From positions 434,001-498,000 of the forward strand of contig CALSMJ010000001.1 of assembly GCA_943787425.1 (NCBI GenBank): a stretch of 64,000 nucleotides of DNA, given 5' to 3'. The stretch's first letter is position 1, and every line of letters starts with the position of its first letter. This DNA is from an uncultured Pseudomonadales bacterium. Lineage in GTDB: Bacteria; Pseudomonadota; Gammaproteobacteria; Pseudomonadales; Azotimanducaceae. Below, piece after piece: positions 36,155 to 46,646 of the stretch. Below the pieces are notes generated by a model that worked only from the letters and a program-made list of their open reading frames with translations, had not been told where the DNA came from and made no database searches. Made by a program: the position numbers and the translations under genes.

Positions 36155-36229
36155 CAGAGGCGACAATTCTTCAGAAGGCAGATCCGGTCCTTTTGGTACA
36201 CTCTCCGCGTCTCCAACTCAGGAATACCT

Positions 36230-39200
36230 ATGACGACTAACGCTGCCCCGCCGTCAATTGCGGCCCTGCTTAAAGAGCGTGTCCTAGTTATGGATGGCGC
36301 CATGGGGACCGCCATTCAAGAATTAAAGCTTACTGAAGCTGACTTTCGGGGCGAGCGATTCAAAGATGCAGCGCGCGATTTAAAAGGCAACAATGAACTG
36401 CTGACCCTCACTCGACCTGAGGTCATTCAAAAAATTCATTTGGATTATCTGCTTGCAGGCGCAGACATTCTAGAAACCAATACGTTCACAGCCAACACGG
36501 TGTCGCAAGCTGATTTCGGCACCGAAGACCTGGTTTACGAACTCAATTACGCATCGGTTAAATTGGCCCAAGCCGCTATTGCCGAATTGCAAGCTGAGTA
36601 TCCCGAACGCGTTTGTTTTGTGGCCGGCGCGATTGGGCCGACGACGCGGTCCGCCAGCTTGTCACCTGATGTGAACGATCCAGGGTTCCGTAACATTGAT
36701 TTTAACTCTTTGGTTACGGATTACGGCCTTGCGATTCAAGCGCTCGATGATGCGGGCGCTGACCTTTTGCTCATCGAAACCATTTTTGATGTGCTCAATG
36801 CAAAAGCCGCCATTTTTGCAGCGTTGAGCCATTTTGAAAACACTGGGCGCCCACTGCCGATTATGATCTCTGGCACCATTACGGATGCTAGCGGCCGCTT
36901 GCTTTCGGGTCAGACCCCAGAAGCCTTTTGGGCCTCGATTCAGCACGCCCAACCCCTGAGCGTTGGTTTCAATTGTGCGCTCGGCGCTGATGAACTCAGA
37001 ACCCACATCAAAGATATTGGTCAATACGCAGACTGCTTCATCAGTGCCTACCCAAATCGAGGTCTACCGAACGAATTTGGTGAGTATGATGAAACCGTTG
37101 AGGCCATGGTCACATCGATTAGAGGCTATTTAGACGACGGATTGGTCAACATCATTGGTGGCTGTTGTGGCACGACACCAGAACATATCCGAGCCTTTTC
37201 TGAACTGGTCAAAGGCTATGCGCCGAGGCAACTCAAACAACAATCGGAACACACGCTGTTGTCTGGCTTAGAGCCTTTCAAAATCACCGATGCGTCACTC
37301 TTCGTCAATGTTGGCGAGCGCACCAATGTTACTGGCTCTGCAAAATTCGCACGCCTGATCAGAGAAGAGGACTATGAGGCCGCGCTGCAGGTCGCTCAAG
37401 ATCAGGTGAACAATGGCGCGCAGATCATCGATATCAATATGGATGAGGGCATGCTGGATTCAAAGGCAGCAATGGTCCGATTTCTTCACCTCATCGCCTC
37501 TGAGCCTGACATTTCTCGAGTTCCGATTATGGTCGACTCCTCGAAGTGGGACATCATCGAAGCTGGACTTCAATGCATCCAGGGTAAAAGCATCGTTAAC
37601 TCCATCAGTTTAAAAGCCGGTGAAGAAGAGTTTCTGATGCAGGCAAGCCTCTGCTTGAAATATGGCGCGGCCGTTGTCGTGATGGCATTTGATGAAACCG
37701 GCCAAGCCGATAATCTCGAACGCAAACAGGCGATCTGTAAGCGAAGCTATGATCTGCTTGTCGAGCGACTAAACTTCCCGCCTGCAGACATTATCTTTGA
37801 TCCAAATGTGTTCGCCGTTGCAACCGGCATTGAAGAACACGCACTTTACGGTCGTGATTTCATCGACGCTTGCGCCTATATCAAGGCGCATTTACCCCAT
37901 GCTCGAATTTCAGGCGGAATCAGCAACGTTTCGTTTTCATTTCGAGGCAACAATCAAGTTCGAGAGGCGATTCATGCGGTCTTTTTGTACCACGCGATTC
38001 AGGCTGGTCTCACAATGGGCATTGTTAATGCAGGACAACTTGCGATTTTTGAAGAGGTCCCAAAAGATCTAAGAGATGCAATTGAAGATGTATTGTTTAA
38101 TCGACGTGACGACTCGACCGAACGGCTCATTGATGTTGCGAATCGCTTTTCTGGCGGCAGCAGCAAAGCCCAAGCCGAAGACCTTTCTTGGCGAGAAAAC
38201 GACGTCGATGAGCGCCTCGCATACTCGTTAATCAAAGGCATTAACCAATATATCGTTGAGGATACCGAAGCTGCCAGATTGCTCGCTAACCGCCCAATCG
38301 AAGTCATTGAGGGCGCGCTTATGGCCGGCATGAACCGCGTTGGTGATTTGTTTGGGGCCGGAAAGATGTTTCTGCCTCAGGTCGTCAAGAGTGCGCGGGT
38401 CATGAAGCAGGCCGTGGCGCACCTTATCCCATTCATTGAGGCTGAAAAAACTGAAAAGTCCAAAGCCAAGGGTCGTATTCTCATGGCGACGGTCAAGGGC
38501 GACGTCCATGATATTGGCAAAAATATTGTCGGCGTTGTACTGCAATGCAACAACTACGAAGTGATTGATCTTGGGGTCATGGTTCCAGCGGATAAAATCT
38601 TAGCTGAGGCGCGAGCACATCGGGTCGATATCATCGGGTTGTCCGGGCTCATTACACCGTCGCTAGATGAAATGGTGAATGTTGCTAGCGAAATGCAACG
38701 CCAAGATTTCCAAGTCCCGTTGATGATTGGGGGCGCGACCACCTCTAAAGCGCATACATCTGTGAAAATTCAACCGTGCTATCAAAACGACATCACGGTT
38801 TATGTAACCGACGCATCAAGAGCAGTCGGGATCGCAAGCCGCTTATTATCAGACAACGACAAACCCAACCTTAAGGCTGAGCTTCATGCCGAATACGACA
38901 TGATTCGGGAGCGCAACAAACATCGTTCCGCGAAGTCAAAGCTCTTAAGTTTTGACCGTGCCCAAGCCAATTCGTCGAGCCTGACTTGGGACGGCTACGC
39001 CCCACCAAGGCCAGAACGCATCAATACCAATACCGTCGTTGATTTACCCCTAGCAACCCTAATCGATTACATCGACTGGACGCCGTTTTTCATTACTTGG
39101 GAACTGGCTGGAAAATTTCCAAAAATTCTTGAGGATGCCGTCGTCGGCGAGTCAGCGCGCGAACTGTATCACGACGCTAAAGCGATGCTTGATCAGTGGC

Positions 39201-39913
39201 TTGGTAGCAATCAAATCAAGGCGTCGGCGGTCTTTGCCTTCTGGCCGGCTCAATCGGATGGCGACGACATCGTTGTCTACGGCGATGAAACCCGCCAAAC
39301 CGAGCGAACACGCTTACATCATTTGCGGCAGCAAACCGACAAGCCTAATGGCAAACCGAACCTATGCCTCAGCGATTTCGTTGCACCGACCGGTTCAGCC
39401 GCAGATTATGTGGGCGGGTTCGTTGTCACTGCGGGTCTGGGGCTCGACGCCTTGGTAACCGAATTCGAAGAGGCTAATGATGATTATAACGCGATCTTAG
39501 CGAAGGCCTTGGCTGATCGACTAGCAGAGGCCGCTGCAGAATATTTACACGAACAGGTTCGCCGAGTTCATTGGGGTTATGCCCCAGATGAGGCTTTGGA
39601 TCAAACCGAACTCATCAAGGAACGGTACCAAGGTATACGACCTGCGCCAGGCTATCCGGCGTGTCCAGACCATACTGAAAAAAGAACCTTGTTTGACTTG
39701 CTCGATGCGGAGAACGCTATTGGCGTTCATTTAACCGAAAACTTTGCGATGACGCCTGCTGCCTCCGTGAGTGGTTTTTATTTCTCCCATCCGCAGGCCA
39801 GTTATTTTGGCCTTGGGAAAATTGGACCCGATCAGATCACCAGCTATGCACATCGTAAACAATGGTCCATTGACATGGCCGAGCGTTGGCTCAGACCAAA
39901 CCTTGTGGGTTGA
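36230..39913 (+). CDS. metH: Cobalamin-dependent methionine synthase
   Basis: A 1227-residue four-module enzyme that transfers a methyl group from 5-methyl-THF to homocysteine. The homocysteine domain (residues 1-330) ends with the zinc cysteines in [10 protein letters not shown]. The pterin domain (about 355-620) contains [15 protein letters not shown]. The B12 domain (about 650-890) has the cobalt-ligand motif [10 protein letters not shown] near residue 759. The activation domain binding S-adenosylmethionine ends with [11 protein letters not shown] and YAHRK. Length matches E. coli MetH (1227). I saw no cobalamin or SAH riboswitch in the 285-bp upstream region. It is divergent from nfuA. 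Confidence 0.98.
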   Translation: MTTNAAPPSIAALLKERVLVMDGAMGTAIQELKLTEADFRGERFKDAARDLKGNNELLTLTRPEVIQKIHLDYLLAGADILETNTFTANTVSQADFGTEDLVYELNYASVKLAQAAIAELQAEYPERVCFVAGAIGPTTRSASLSPDVNDPGFRNIDFNSLVTDYGLAIQALDDAGADLLLIETIFDVLNAKAAIFAALSHFENTGRPLPIMISGTITDASGRLLSGQTPEAFWASIQHAQPLSVGFNCALGADELRTHIKDIGQYADCFISAYPNRGLPNEFGEYDETVEAMVTSIRGYLDDGLVNIIGGCCGTTPEHIRAFSELVKGYAPRQLKQQSEHTLLSGLEPFKITDASLFVNVGERTNVTGSAKFARLIREEDYEAALQVAQDQVNNGAQIIDINMDEGMLDSKAAMVRFLHLIASEPDISRVPIMVDSSKWDIIEAGLQCIQGKSIVNSISLKAGEEEFLMQASLCLKYGAAVVVMAFDETGQADNLERKQAICKRSYDLLVERLNFPPADIIFDPNVFAVATGIEEHALYGRDFIDACAYIKAHLPHARISGGISNVSFSFRGNNQVREAIHAVFLYHAIQAGLTMGIVNAGQLAIFEEVPKDLRDAIEDVLFNRRDDSTERLIDVANRFSGGSSKAQAEDLSWRENDVDERLAYSLIKGINQYIVEDTEAARLLANRPIEVIEGALMAGMNRVGDLFGAGKMFLPQVVKSARVMKQAVAHLIPFIEAEKTEKSKAKGRILMATVKGDVHDIGKNIVGVVLQCNNYEVIDLGVMVPADKILAEARAHRVDIIGLSGLITPSLDEMVNVASEMQRQDFQVPLMIGGATTSKAHTSVKIQPCYQNDITVYVTDASRAVGIASRLLSDNDKPNLKAELHAEYDMIRERNKHRSAKSKLLSFDRAQANSSSLTWDGYAPPRPERINTNTVVDLPLATLIDYIDWTPFFITWELAGKFPKILEDAVVGESARELYHDAKAMLDQWLGSNQIKASAVFAFWPAQSDGDDIVVYGDETRQTERTRLHHLRQQTDKPNGKPNLCLSDFVAPTGSAADYVGGFVVTAGLGLDALVTEFEEANDDYNAILAKALADRLAEAAAEYLHEQVRRVHWGYAPDEALDQTELIKERYQGIRPAPGYPACPDHTEKRTLFDLLDAENAIGVHLTENFAMTPAASVSGFYFSHPQASYFGLGKIGPDQITSYAHRKQWSIDMAERWLRPNLVG

Positions 39914-40155
39914 TCCCCTTGACTCAAGCAAACCCCGACTTAGATCAAACGGGCCGCACTAATTCATCTGGACAATCGATCGACATCCGCTATGCTGTCA
40001 TCCGGATACTGCCCTTGTGCCTGCTGTTTTCAAGACAGTCAGGCGGGGCCATCGTTTATCGGCGTAATTTAGCTCGGCGCCTGGCAAGCCCGTTTTTCTG
40101 ACAGCCGATTTTCTCTGCCCGATTTTTTGTCAAGCCAACCTCAAGGGAGCCCGCT

Positions 40156-40374
40156 ATGCCGGACGATCACCCGTCACCTAATGAGAACGCCCCGAAGCCT
40201 AGCTTCTTGCAAACTCTGATGAGCGCCATGGGCGCCGCTATTGGTGTACAACGGTCCGAGGTACGCGCGCGTGATTTCCAATCCGGCTCACCCCTGCCCT
40301 TCATTCTTGCCGGCTTAATCGTGACCGTCCTGTTTATTACCATCTTGCTCAGCGTGGTTTACTGGATAATCTAG
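40156..40374 (+). CDS. DUF2970 small membrane protein
   Basis: A 72-residue protein of the DUF2970 family. SFLQTLMSAMGAAIGVQRSE and RDFQSGSPLPFILAGLIVTV are the family core. One hydrophobic helix covers about residues 48-70. A ribosome binding site AAGGGAG precedes the ATG. The function is unknown. It lies downstream of metH with a 240-bp gap in which I see nothing. It is convergent with a 39-residue membrane protein gene. Confidence 0.85.
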   Translation: MPDDHPSPNENAPKPSFLQTLMSAMGAAIGVQRSEVRARDFQSGSPLPFILAGLIVTVLFITILLSVVYWII

Positions 40375-40413
40375 CGCGCGACGCGTCGCCCCAGCTTTTT
40401 AAGCTAACACCGC

Positions 40414-40533
40414 TTAAGACGGTAATCCCGACAAGTAATAGACAATTGCAACAACCGGCAGCAATACAACGGCAACAACCGCGACCACATCAACGAATCC
40501 GTCCTCTTGATCTTGACCCTCATTTTGACCCAT
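40414..40533 (-). CDS. 39-residue single-helix membrane protein
   Basis: A short gene on the minus strand. The ATG at 40533-40531 is preceded by GAGGAG at ideal spacing, and the stop TAA is at 40416-40414. The peptide has an acidic, Gln-rich start (GQNEGQDQEDGF), one transmembrane helix (VVAVVAVVLLPVVAIVYYL, about residues 16-34) and the tail SGLPS. The clear ribosome binding site and charge-then-helix layout argue that it is real. I do not recognise the family. It lies between DUF2970 (convergent) and the divergent cysI gene. Confidence 0.65.
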   Translation of the reverse strand: MGQNEGQDQEDGFVDVVAVVAVVLLPVVAIVYYLSGLPS

Positions 40534-40656
40534 TGCGCACTCCTCAAAACTTAAAATTATACCCCGATTCAGAAAGGCATATCCTTAGAAGAACAAAATT
40601 ATTCATCAATCTCGAAAGAGCTGATAACGTCCTGCCATCCATCGCTGGGGCGTGTC

Positions 40657-42312
40657 ATGTATCAGTACAATGAAGCAGATCGAAGGTTCTTGCAGCAACG
40701 CTGTAGACAATTTCGAGACCAAACAAATCAGTTCCTCGCCGGCAATTTACCCGCAGAAGAATTCCAACAACTGCGCCTACGAAACGGGCTGTATATCCAG
40801 CGTTTGGCTCCGATGCTTCGAATTGCGATCCCTTATGGCGAAATCTCAGCCCAGCAACTTCGCGCGCTCGCCGCGATCACCAGAGATTTTGACAAGGGTT
40901 ACGCGCACTTTACAACACGACAAAACATTCAATTGAACTGGCCGAAACTCGAGGCAATGCCGGACCTTCTAGACCGGCTCGCCGACGCTGACATGCACGC
41001 AATTCAAACCAGTGGAAGCTGTATTCGTAACATCACCTCTGATCAGTTTGCCGGCGTTGCAATAGATGAAATTGCCGACCCCAGGCCTTGGGCTGAGCTC
41101 TTACGGCAATGGTCGACGCTGCATCCGGAATTCAACTGGTTACCAAGGAAATTTAAGATCGCGATTACAGGGGCCGCCTCGGATCGAGCCGCCATCGCAG
41201 TGCACGATATCGGTTTGCGCTTACAGTCAGATGACGCTGGCCTATATTTTCAGGTCTGGGTCGGGGGCGGCCTCGGCAGGACCCCGCTCATAGGGGTCTG
41301 CATCAACTCCCGGCTGGAACCCAAGCACTTAATCACCTACTTAACGGCTATTTTGCGAGTCTATAATCAGTTCGGGCGCCGTGATAACAAGTATAAAGCT
41401 CGCATCAAGATCTTGGTTAAGGCGATGGGTCAACGCGCTTTTGAAGCGGCTGTTAATAACGCCTGGCTTGCCTTAAAAGATGGTCCGGAGACGATTGACG
41501 AAGATTCCATTGCACAGTTTTCGGCGCACTTCTCGCGTCCGAATTACCTGCCACTCACCGATCAAAACGCGCCAAGTGAAATCATCGCAACCGATCAACC
41601 TTTTGAGCGATGGCGCGCGCAAAATGTATTGCCACATCAGCAACCGGGCTATGCCGCCGTACACATTTCGCTGAAGCGGACGGGCGTTGCGCCAGGGGAC
41701 GTATCGGATCGAGACCTCGAGGCCTTGGCCGATCTCGCCGAACGCTATAGTTTCGGGGAGGCCCGTGTTACCCATGAGCAAAACATCGTTCTAGCAGATG
41801 TCGAGCAATCTAAGCTCCCAGAGCTCTTCATGGCATTAGGCCGGCACAACCTCGATCGCGCCAATCGTGGTCTTGCGACCGATATGATTTGCTGCCCGGG
41901 CGGTGATTACTGCTCACTCGCCAATGCCAAGTCCATTCCCGTGGCCGCAGCCATTGAAGAAACCTTTCATGATGCCGAAGCAGAGCACGATTTAGGGCCG
42001 CTCAGCATCAACATCTCGGGCTGCATGAATGCCTGCGGTCATCACCATGTGGGAAACATCGGCATTCTGGGCGTTGATAAAAAAGGCGAGGAATTCTACC
42101 AACTCTCGATCGGCGGTGAACCTGGAGAGGACGCAAGAATCGGACGGATCCTCGGACCATCCGTTGCGCGCGCCGAAATTCATTGGGTCGTGCAACGGTT
42201 AACTCAGTGCTACCAAGCACATCGAAGCGCTGAGGAAACGTTTAATCAAACTTTGGATCGAATCGGAATCGAGGTCTTCAAATCTGCTGCCTATGAAGGA
42301 TTAACATCATGA
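40657..42312 (+). CDS. cysI: Sulfite (nitrite/sulfite) reductase haemoprotein subunit
   Basis: A 551-residue sirohaem/4Fe-4S reductase that makes sulfide for cysteine synthesis. Cluster and sirohaem ligands are CCPGGDYC (C413, C419) and SGCMNAC (C456, C460). The nitrite/sulfite reductase half-domains are visible at residues 50-115 and 340-400. It resembles the pseudomonad CysI that uses ferredoxin or another donor, and no flavoprotein subunit CysJ is adjacent. It overlaps the DUF934 gene by 4 bp. The product sulfide would feed CysK, encoded at 18.6 kb. Confidence 0.93.
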   Translation: MYQYNEADRRFLQQRCRQFRDQTNQFLAGNLPAEEFQQLRLRNGLYIQRLAPMLRIAIPYGEISAQQLRALAAITRDFDKGYAHFTTRQNIQLNWPKLEAMPDLLDRLADADMHAIQTSGSCIRNITSDQFAGVAIDEIADPRPWAELLRQWSTLHPEFNWLPRKFKIAITGAASDRAAIAVHDIGLRLQSDDAGLYFQVWVGGGLGRTPLIGVCINSRLEPKHLITYLTAILRVYNQFGRRDNKYKARIKILVKAMGQRAFEAAVNNAWLALKDGPETIDEDSIAQFSAHFSRPNYLPLTDQNAPSEIIATDQPFERWRAQNVLPHQQPGYAAVHISLKRTGVAPGDVSDRDLEALADLAERYSFGEARVTHEQNIVLADVEQSKLPELFMALGRHNLDRANRGLATDMICCPGGDYCSLANAKSIPVAAAIEETFHDAEAEHDLGPLSINISGCMNACGHHHVGNIGILGVDKKGEEFYQLSIGGEPGEDARIGRILGPSVARAEIHWVVQRLTQCYQAHRSAEETFNQTLDRIGIEVFKSAAYEGLTS

Positions 42313-42737
42313 GGTTAATCACGACCGTCAACGGCTATCCCGAACGCCAAGAGATCGATTCGATTTGGTCAGGATATGATGAACCACTGCGCCTCGATGA
42401 CGAAGCGCCGCGTTCTAAAGCTGCCAGCAGCCTTCAAATTGAAGCGGATGCGTTGCCCGATGCCTTTCAGTCCCATTTAGAGACTGCTCGCCTGATCTTA
42501 TTGCATTTACCCGTCTTTACCGACGGACGGCCCTATTCCTTGGCCGCAATGCTCCGGCAGCATTATCGCTATGCGGGTGAGATTCGAGTTTTCGGTGATG
42601 TTCGTTCGGCACAACTCGATCACTTGCACCGGTGTGGCATCAATAGCTTTGTATTGAAAGAAGATCAAGATGCTGCGTCTGCGCTGGACCAGATTGGTTA
42701 TTTTTCGAAATGGTACCAGCCGAATATTTCAGCCTAG
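42309..42737 (+). CDS. DUF934 protein, putative partner of sulfite reductase
   Basis: A 142-residue protein of the DUF934 family, nearly always encoded directly after this type of cysI in proteobacteria. The motifs LILLHLPVFTDGRPYSLAAMLRQHYRYAGEIRVFGDV (about residues 62-98) and HLHRCGINSFVL (about 101-112) are diagnostic. The role is thought to be in sulfite reduction, perhaps electron delivery or assembly, but no cofactor motif is visible. The ATG overlaps the cysI stop. Confidence 0.88.
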   Translation: MRLITTVNGYPERQEIDSIWSGYDEPLRLDDEAPRSKAASSLQIEADALPDAFQSHLETARLILLHLPVFTDGRPYSLAAMLRQHYRYAGEIRVFGDVRSAQLDHLHRCGINSFVLKEDQDAASALDQIGYFSKWYQPNISA

Positions 42738-42853
42738 GTTCAGCCAGCGCTGACGCGCCCGGCCCATGCGTCTCATAAGCTCTAAACGACGCGGCTCTTT
42801 TAACGCCTGTCAGTATCCGCTCAAAACGCGCATCGACGCAGTTCATGACGTCA

Positions 42854-42873
42854 CAGCTAGGCCTGCCTAGCTG
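42854..42873. terminator. Palindrome between convergent DUF934 and acuI genes
   Basis: CAGCTAGGC-CT-GCCTAGCTG is a perfect 20-bp palindrome, 117 bp after DUF934 and 15 bp after the acuI stop. A modest T-run (TTTT) follows some bases downstream on the plus strand. It may act as a terminator for the cysI transcript, or be a protein-binding site. The very short loop weakens the terminator reading. Confidence 0.45.
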
Positions 42874-42887
42874 ATCCTATTTTGCCT

Positions 42888-43877
42888 TTAAGACACTCGC
42901 ACCAAAGTACGCCCAACAACGCTACCAGCTATTAGCGCGTCAACGGTTTGAGAGATACCATCCAGCCCGATCTCTGTTGCCATATTCGCAAGGTTCGGCA
43001 AGCGCCATTCCTCTGCAAGCCGGGTCCAGTTTCTGGCTTTGTCGTCTAACGGCAGCTCAACAGAGTCCACACCCAATACATTGACCCCTCGCAGGATGAA
43101 CGGTAAAACCGTAATGTCCATCTTTGGTGATGCGACCAAACCACAGATCGCCACGCTGCCCTGAGGGTTTAACGATTTGATGACGTTCGACAGCATGTCG
43201 CCACCCACCGTATCAACGGCATGCGCATACATTGGTTTTAACATCGGACGACTTGATTGTTCCGACAAGGATTCCCGCCCAATCACAGTCTCGGCCCCCA
43301 GCCCTTTTAGATAATCGACTTGATCCTGCTTGCCAGAAACAGCAACCACTTCAAACCCCAAGTTGGCCAGTAACGCAATCGCCACGGAACCCACGCCACC
43401 CGTCGCCCCGGTGACCAAAACCGGCCCCTGTTCTGGCTGGGCATTCATCCAAAACAGTTTCTCCAAGCACAGAGCCGCGGTCAGGCCAGCGGTACCAAGG
43501 ATCATGCTTTCTCGCAGCGAGAGACCGGCTGGCATAGGGAGCACCCAATCCCCTGGCACGCGAATATATTGCCCAAACCCGCCCGGTGTGTTCATGCCAA
43601 GATCAAAGCCGATCACCAGCACTTCGCTTCCAATCGATAACCTCGGATCCGTTGATGATCGAACAATCCCCGCTGCATCAATACCGGGGGTATGCGGGTA
43701 TTGCTTGGTCACACCCGGCACCCCGGATGCACTCATGGCATCTTTGTAATTGACAGAAGAATACAAAACCTCAATTAAAACATCCCCTTCAGGCAAGTCA
43801 TCCAGTTGCCGTGTGATCACCTGGTGACGGGTGCCCTGTTCCTCTTTTTCTACCCAAAAAGCATCGAATGACGTCAT
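42888..43877 (-). CDS. acuI: YhdH/AcuI-type acryloyl-CoA reductase (MDR family)
   Basis: A 329-residue NADPH-dependent oxidoreductase of the YhdH/YhfP family. SSVNYKDAMSASG (about residues 41-53) and PGIDAAGIVRSS are its hallmarks. VTGATGGVGSVAIALLANLG (about residues 154-173) is the nucleotide site, and AVDTVGG and GVNVLGVDSVELP follow. Characterised members reduce acryloyl-CoA to propionyl-CoA, both in dimethylsulfoniopropionate degradation and as general detoxification. No DMSP genes are adjacent, so the detoxification role is the safer reading. Confidence 0.9.
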   Translation of the reverse strand: MTSFDAFWVEKEEQGTRHQVITRQLDDLPEGDVLIEVLYSSVNYKDAMSASGVPGVTKQYPHTPGIDAAGIVRSSTDPRLSIGSEVLVIGFDLGMNTPGGFGQYIRVPGDWVLPMPAGLSLRESMILGTAGLTAALCLEKLFWMNAQPEQGPVLVTGATGGVGSVAIALLANLGFEVVAVSGKQDQVDYLKGLGAETVIGRESLSEQSSRPMLKPMYAHAVDTVGGDMLSNVIKSLNPQGSVAICGLVASPKMDITVLPFILRGVNVLGVDSVELPLDDKARNWTRLAEEWRLPNLANMATEIGLDGISQTVDALIAGSVVGRTLVRVS

Positions 43878-43955
43878 AGCTACTGATCCTTAATCGTTCT
43901 TTTAACCTACCGGCTGCCAATAAATGTGAGTACTCTGCCGCCTGAAATCTGTCGT

Positions 43956-45020
43956 TTAATCTAACGTGTGACGAGCCAGAACTCGGTTTTGGGTCGGTAT
44001 GAGCGTTGTCAGTTGTGCAAACCGCTTCACCAATTTTTCGATTTTGCTTTGCTGAATTTCGTAGGTGACCTCATACACTGCAGCATTCGGCATCTTCTCG
44101 ATCAAATATTCATCGCTCGTTTGGATTTCATCAATCAATCGCTGCTCAAGGGCTCTTTGCCCGTACCAAGCTTCCCCAGTAGCAACAACTTCGATATCAA
44201 CTTGAGGCCGATTATCACTGACAAAGCGCTTAAACAGCTGATGAACCTCTTCAAGCTCAGCCTTAAATTTCTGGCGACCCTCGTCCGTATTTTCGCCAAA
44301 CATCGTAAGGGTTCGTTTGTGTGCGCCGGCCGTGTGCAGCTCAACATCGACCTGCTGGGATTTCAATAGCCGATTAAAATTAGGCACCTGAGCAACGACC
44401 CCAATCGATCCCAAAACAGCAAAGGGCGCCGCAATGATTTGATCCGCAATACAGGCCATCATGTAACCGCCACTCGCTGCGACCTTATCCACAGAAACAG
44501 TCAACTTAACACCCTGCTTTGTTATGCGGCGCAACTGAGACGCAGCCAAACCATAACCGTGCACGACCCCCCCCGCGCTTTCCAGCCGCAGCAGCACTTC
44601 ATCGTCAGCTGTCGCCACCGCTAAGACTGCGGTCACCTCTTGCCTTAAACTGCTGACCGCAGACGCCTCAAGATCGCCTTCGAAGTCGAGTACAAACACT
44701 CGAGAAGTCGGCGCTGTTTGGCCCTCGGCTGAGTTACTCGACCGCTTTAACGCTGCTTTCTCAGCTTTAAGACGCTGTTTTTCCGCCTTCTTGGCGGCTT
44801 TCTGTGCGGCCTTTTGACCCTCAAGACTCATCATGGATTGATTCAGCGATTTCGTGCCTTGCTCATAGGCTTCATTGAGATGCTTGACCTCCAGTCGTCC
44901 CAATTCACCAGCAGACCTTGGCTGTCTTGCACCCATCAGTAGTGTTACCAAAACTACCAAAGCAACAACAACCGTCACGACCTTAGCGAGGAACAACCCA
45001 TATTCAATCAAAAATTCCAA
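43956..45020 (-). CDS. sohB: Inner-membrane protease SohB (peptidase S49)
   Basis: A 354-residue signal-peptide-peptidase-like protease. An N-terminal helix (LFLAKVVTVVVALVVLVTLL, residues 9-28) anchors it. A Lys/Ala-rich linker (about residues 65-90) leads to the S49 domain. The catalytic Ser is in VAASGGYMMAC (about residue 183), and the Lys is in GAHKRTLTMFGENTDEGRQKF (about residue 235). It degrades membrane or periplasmic proteins. It is divergent from the SCP2 gene. The linker is more repetitive than usual (KAAQKAAKKAEKQ). Confidence 0.93.
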   Translation of the reverse strand: MEFLIEYGLFLAKVVTVVVALVVLVTLLMGARQPRSAGELGRLEVKHLNEAYEQGTKSLNQSMMSLEGQKAAQKAAKKAEKQRLKAEKAALKRSSNSAEGQTAPTSRVFVLDFEGDLEASAVSSLRQEVTAVLAVATADDEVLLRLESAGGVVHGYGLAASQLRRITKQGVKLTVSVDKVAASGGYMMACIADQIIAAPFAVLGSIGVVAQVPNFNRLLKSQQVDVELHTAGAHKRTLTMFGENTDEGRQKFKAELEEVHQLFKRFVSDNRPQVDIEVVATGEAWYGQRALEQRLIDEIQTSDEYLIEKMPNAAVYEVTYEIQQSKIEKLVKRFAQLTTLIPTQNRVLARHTLD

Positions 45021-45117
45021 TTCCTACCCTATCCACCTAAGATTTGACTTAAAATAGTAACACACTGTTGCCGCGCCTCAGTCCTAGATAGGGCTCGTAT
45101 CGGTTTTAGGAGTCCCG

Positions 45118-45483
45118 ATGGATACCAACCTACTCATCAATACTTGGCACACCGCCCTTAAACACCGATTCAGGTCCGGCTTTCTGCCAACCGAAGAAAC
45201 TATTTTTCAATTTCAGTTTGATGCGCAACCAGAAGCGCCGCTGTACTTAACCGCAAATCACCAGGCCTTTAATTTGTCCCCGGGCACGCACCGAGCGCCA
45301 ACCCTTACGCTTTTTGTCCGCGATCAGGCAACGATGCTCGGATTGTTAACAGGCAAAGAAGACGGTATGGCGGCTTTTATGGCAGGCATTTATCGAGCCG
45401 ACGGCAACATCATACTCAGTCAGCTATTGCTTTATACCTTTCAACAACCTGCGTTACTTCAAACCCAACAGGTGATTGATTAG
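45118..45483 (+). CDS. SCP2 sterol-carrier domain protein
   Basis: A 121-residue protein consisting of a single SCP2-like domain. Strand EETIFQFQFD and the segment APTLTLFVRDQATMLGLLTGKEDGMAAFMAGIYRADGNIILSQLL are typical. Such domains bind lipids or acyl-CoAs. Its role in bacteria is not settled; one relative (UbiJ) supports ubiquinone synthesis. Its stop overlaps that of the convergent dnaQ gene by 4 bp. Confidence 0.82.
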   Translation: MDTNLLINTWHTALKHRFRSGFLPTEETIFQFQFDAQPEAPLYLTANHQAFNLSPGTHRAPTLTLFVRDQATMLGLLTGKEDGMAAFMAGIYRADGNIILSQLLLYTFQQPALLQTQQVID

Positions 45484-46208
45484 TCTTGCGAGCCGGGCGC
45501 CGCAAGATCATCCCATAAACAGCCTTCTTCCGAGCTCGATCGAAGCATCTCCAACATGCTGTCGTGAGCCAACTGCTCCGCATCGCTTAGAGTGACTAAG
45601 GGTAACCGGCCTTGAGGGCGTTCGAACCCGCCGGTCGCCCTGTCATCAGCCGTCGCCTGATCTGCGTTTGCCCCCTCCAGCGACAAACTGCCCTGGCCAC
45701 CGGTCAAGACCAAGTAAACCTCTGCCAGGATCTGCGCATCCAACAAGGCGCCATGCAAGGTCCTGCCGGAGTTATCGACGCCCAATCGCTTACACAGCGC
45801 ATCCAAGCTATTTTTCTGTCCTGGATATCGCATCCGAGCAAGCGATAGGCTATCGATTACACCGCAGCGCTGTCGCATTCTACGGGGTTCGCGCAGGCGC
45901 TTTAATTCGTGGTCTAAGAACCCTATATCAAAATCAGCGTTATGAATAATGAGTTCGGCACCCTCGACAAATGCTAGAAATGACGCCTTAATCTCATTGA
46001 AATCTGGCTTGTCGGCGAGAAACTCTAGTGATATACCATGGACCGCCTCGGCACCGGCATCGATTGCACGGCCTGGGTTAATATATTCGTGAAAATGGCG
46101 CCCTGTGAGTCGGCGATTTTTCAGCTCGACACACCCAATTTCGATAATTCGATGCCCATTCGCCGCCTCTAAACCGGTCGTTTCCGTGTCCAATACGACT
46201 TGTCTCAT
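45480..46208 (-). CDS. dnaQ: DNA polymerase III epsilon subunit (proofreading exonuclease)
   Basis: A 242-residue 3'-5' exonuclease that proofreads replication. ExoI is [11 protein letters not shown] with metal ligands D7 and E9; ExoII is [16 protein letters not shown] (about residues 95-110); ExoIII-epsilon is [15 protein letters not shown] (about residues 160-174). The C-terminal tail holds the likely clamp- and DnaE-binding region. It overlaps rnhA by 4 bp (ATGA), the usual coupling in gammaproteobacteria, though in E. coli the two genes are divergent. Confidence 0.96.
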   Translation of the reverse strand: MRQVVLDTETTGLEAANGHRIIEIGCVELKNRRLTGRHFHEYINPGRAIDAGAEAVHGISLEFLADKPDFNEIKASFLAFVEGAELIIHNADFDIGFLDHELKRLREPRRMRQRCGVIDSLSLARMRYPGQKNSLDALCKRLGVDNSGRTLHGALLDAQILAEVYLVLTGGQGSLSLEGANADQATADDRATGGFERPQGRLPLVTLSDAEQLAHDSMLEMLRSSSEEGCLWDDLAAPGSQD

Positions 46209-46642
46209 GAGGCGGCCATCATTTGATCAATCGCGTCGTTCGCCAATTGATCTGCCCGTTCATTCTCAAGATGACCGCTATGGCCTTTTACCCAAAACCA
46301 AGAAACATCATGTTTTTCGGCCAAGGCATCCAAGCGTTGCCATAGGTCTTGATTTTTGACGGGTTGTTTATTGCTGGTTCGCCAACCATTTCGCTTCCAA
46401 CCCGTGATCCACTGGGTAATACCTTGACGGACATATTGCGAGTCAGTGGTCAAACAAATCGTGCTGGGTTCTGAGAAATAGGCAAGCCCTTCGATCGCCG
46501 CCATCAGCTCCATCCTATTATTCGTTGTGTCCGATGCAGCCCCCGAAAGACTTCGCTCTTGACCATCAATCCGAATCAGGGCACCCCAACCGCCAGGACC
46601 AGGGTTTCCTCGACATGCGCCATCTGTAAAAACTTCTTTCAT
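46205..46642 (-). CDS. rnhA: Ribonuclease HI
   Basis: A 145-residue type 1 RNase H that cuts RNA in RNA-DNA hybrids. The motifs are [20 protein letters not shown] (D7), [13 protein letters not shown] (catalytic Glu), [12 protein letters not shown] (catalytic Asp) and [20 protein letters not shown] (His and last Asp). Length is normal. It lies 4 bp after the methyltransferase gene and overlaps dnaQ. Confidence 0.97.
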   Translation of the reverse strand: MKEVFTDGACRGNPGPGGWGALIRIDGQERSLSGAASDTTNNRMELMAAIEGLAYFSEPSTICLTTDSQYVRQGITQWITGWKRNGWRTSNKQPVKNQDLWQRLDALAEKHDVSWFWVKGHSGHLENERADQLANDAIDQMMAAS

Positions 46643-46646
46643 CTTT

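Noticed and set aside
35945..36229. Cobalamin or S-adenosylhomocysteine riboswitch before metH
   Set aside because: I looked for the B12-box and the SAH-aptamer core and found neither; only a short dyad is present.
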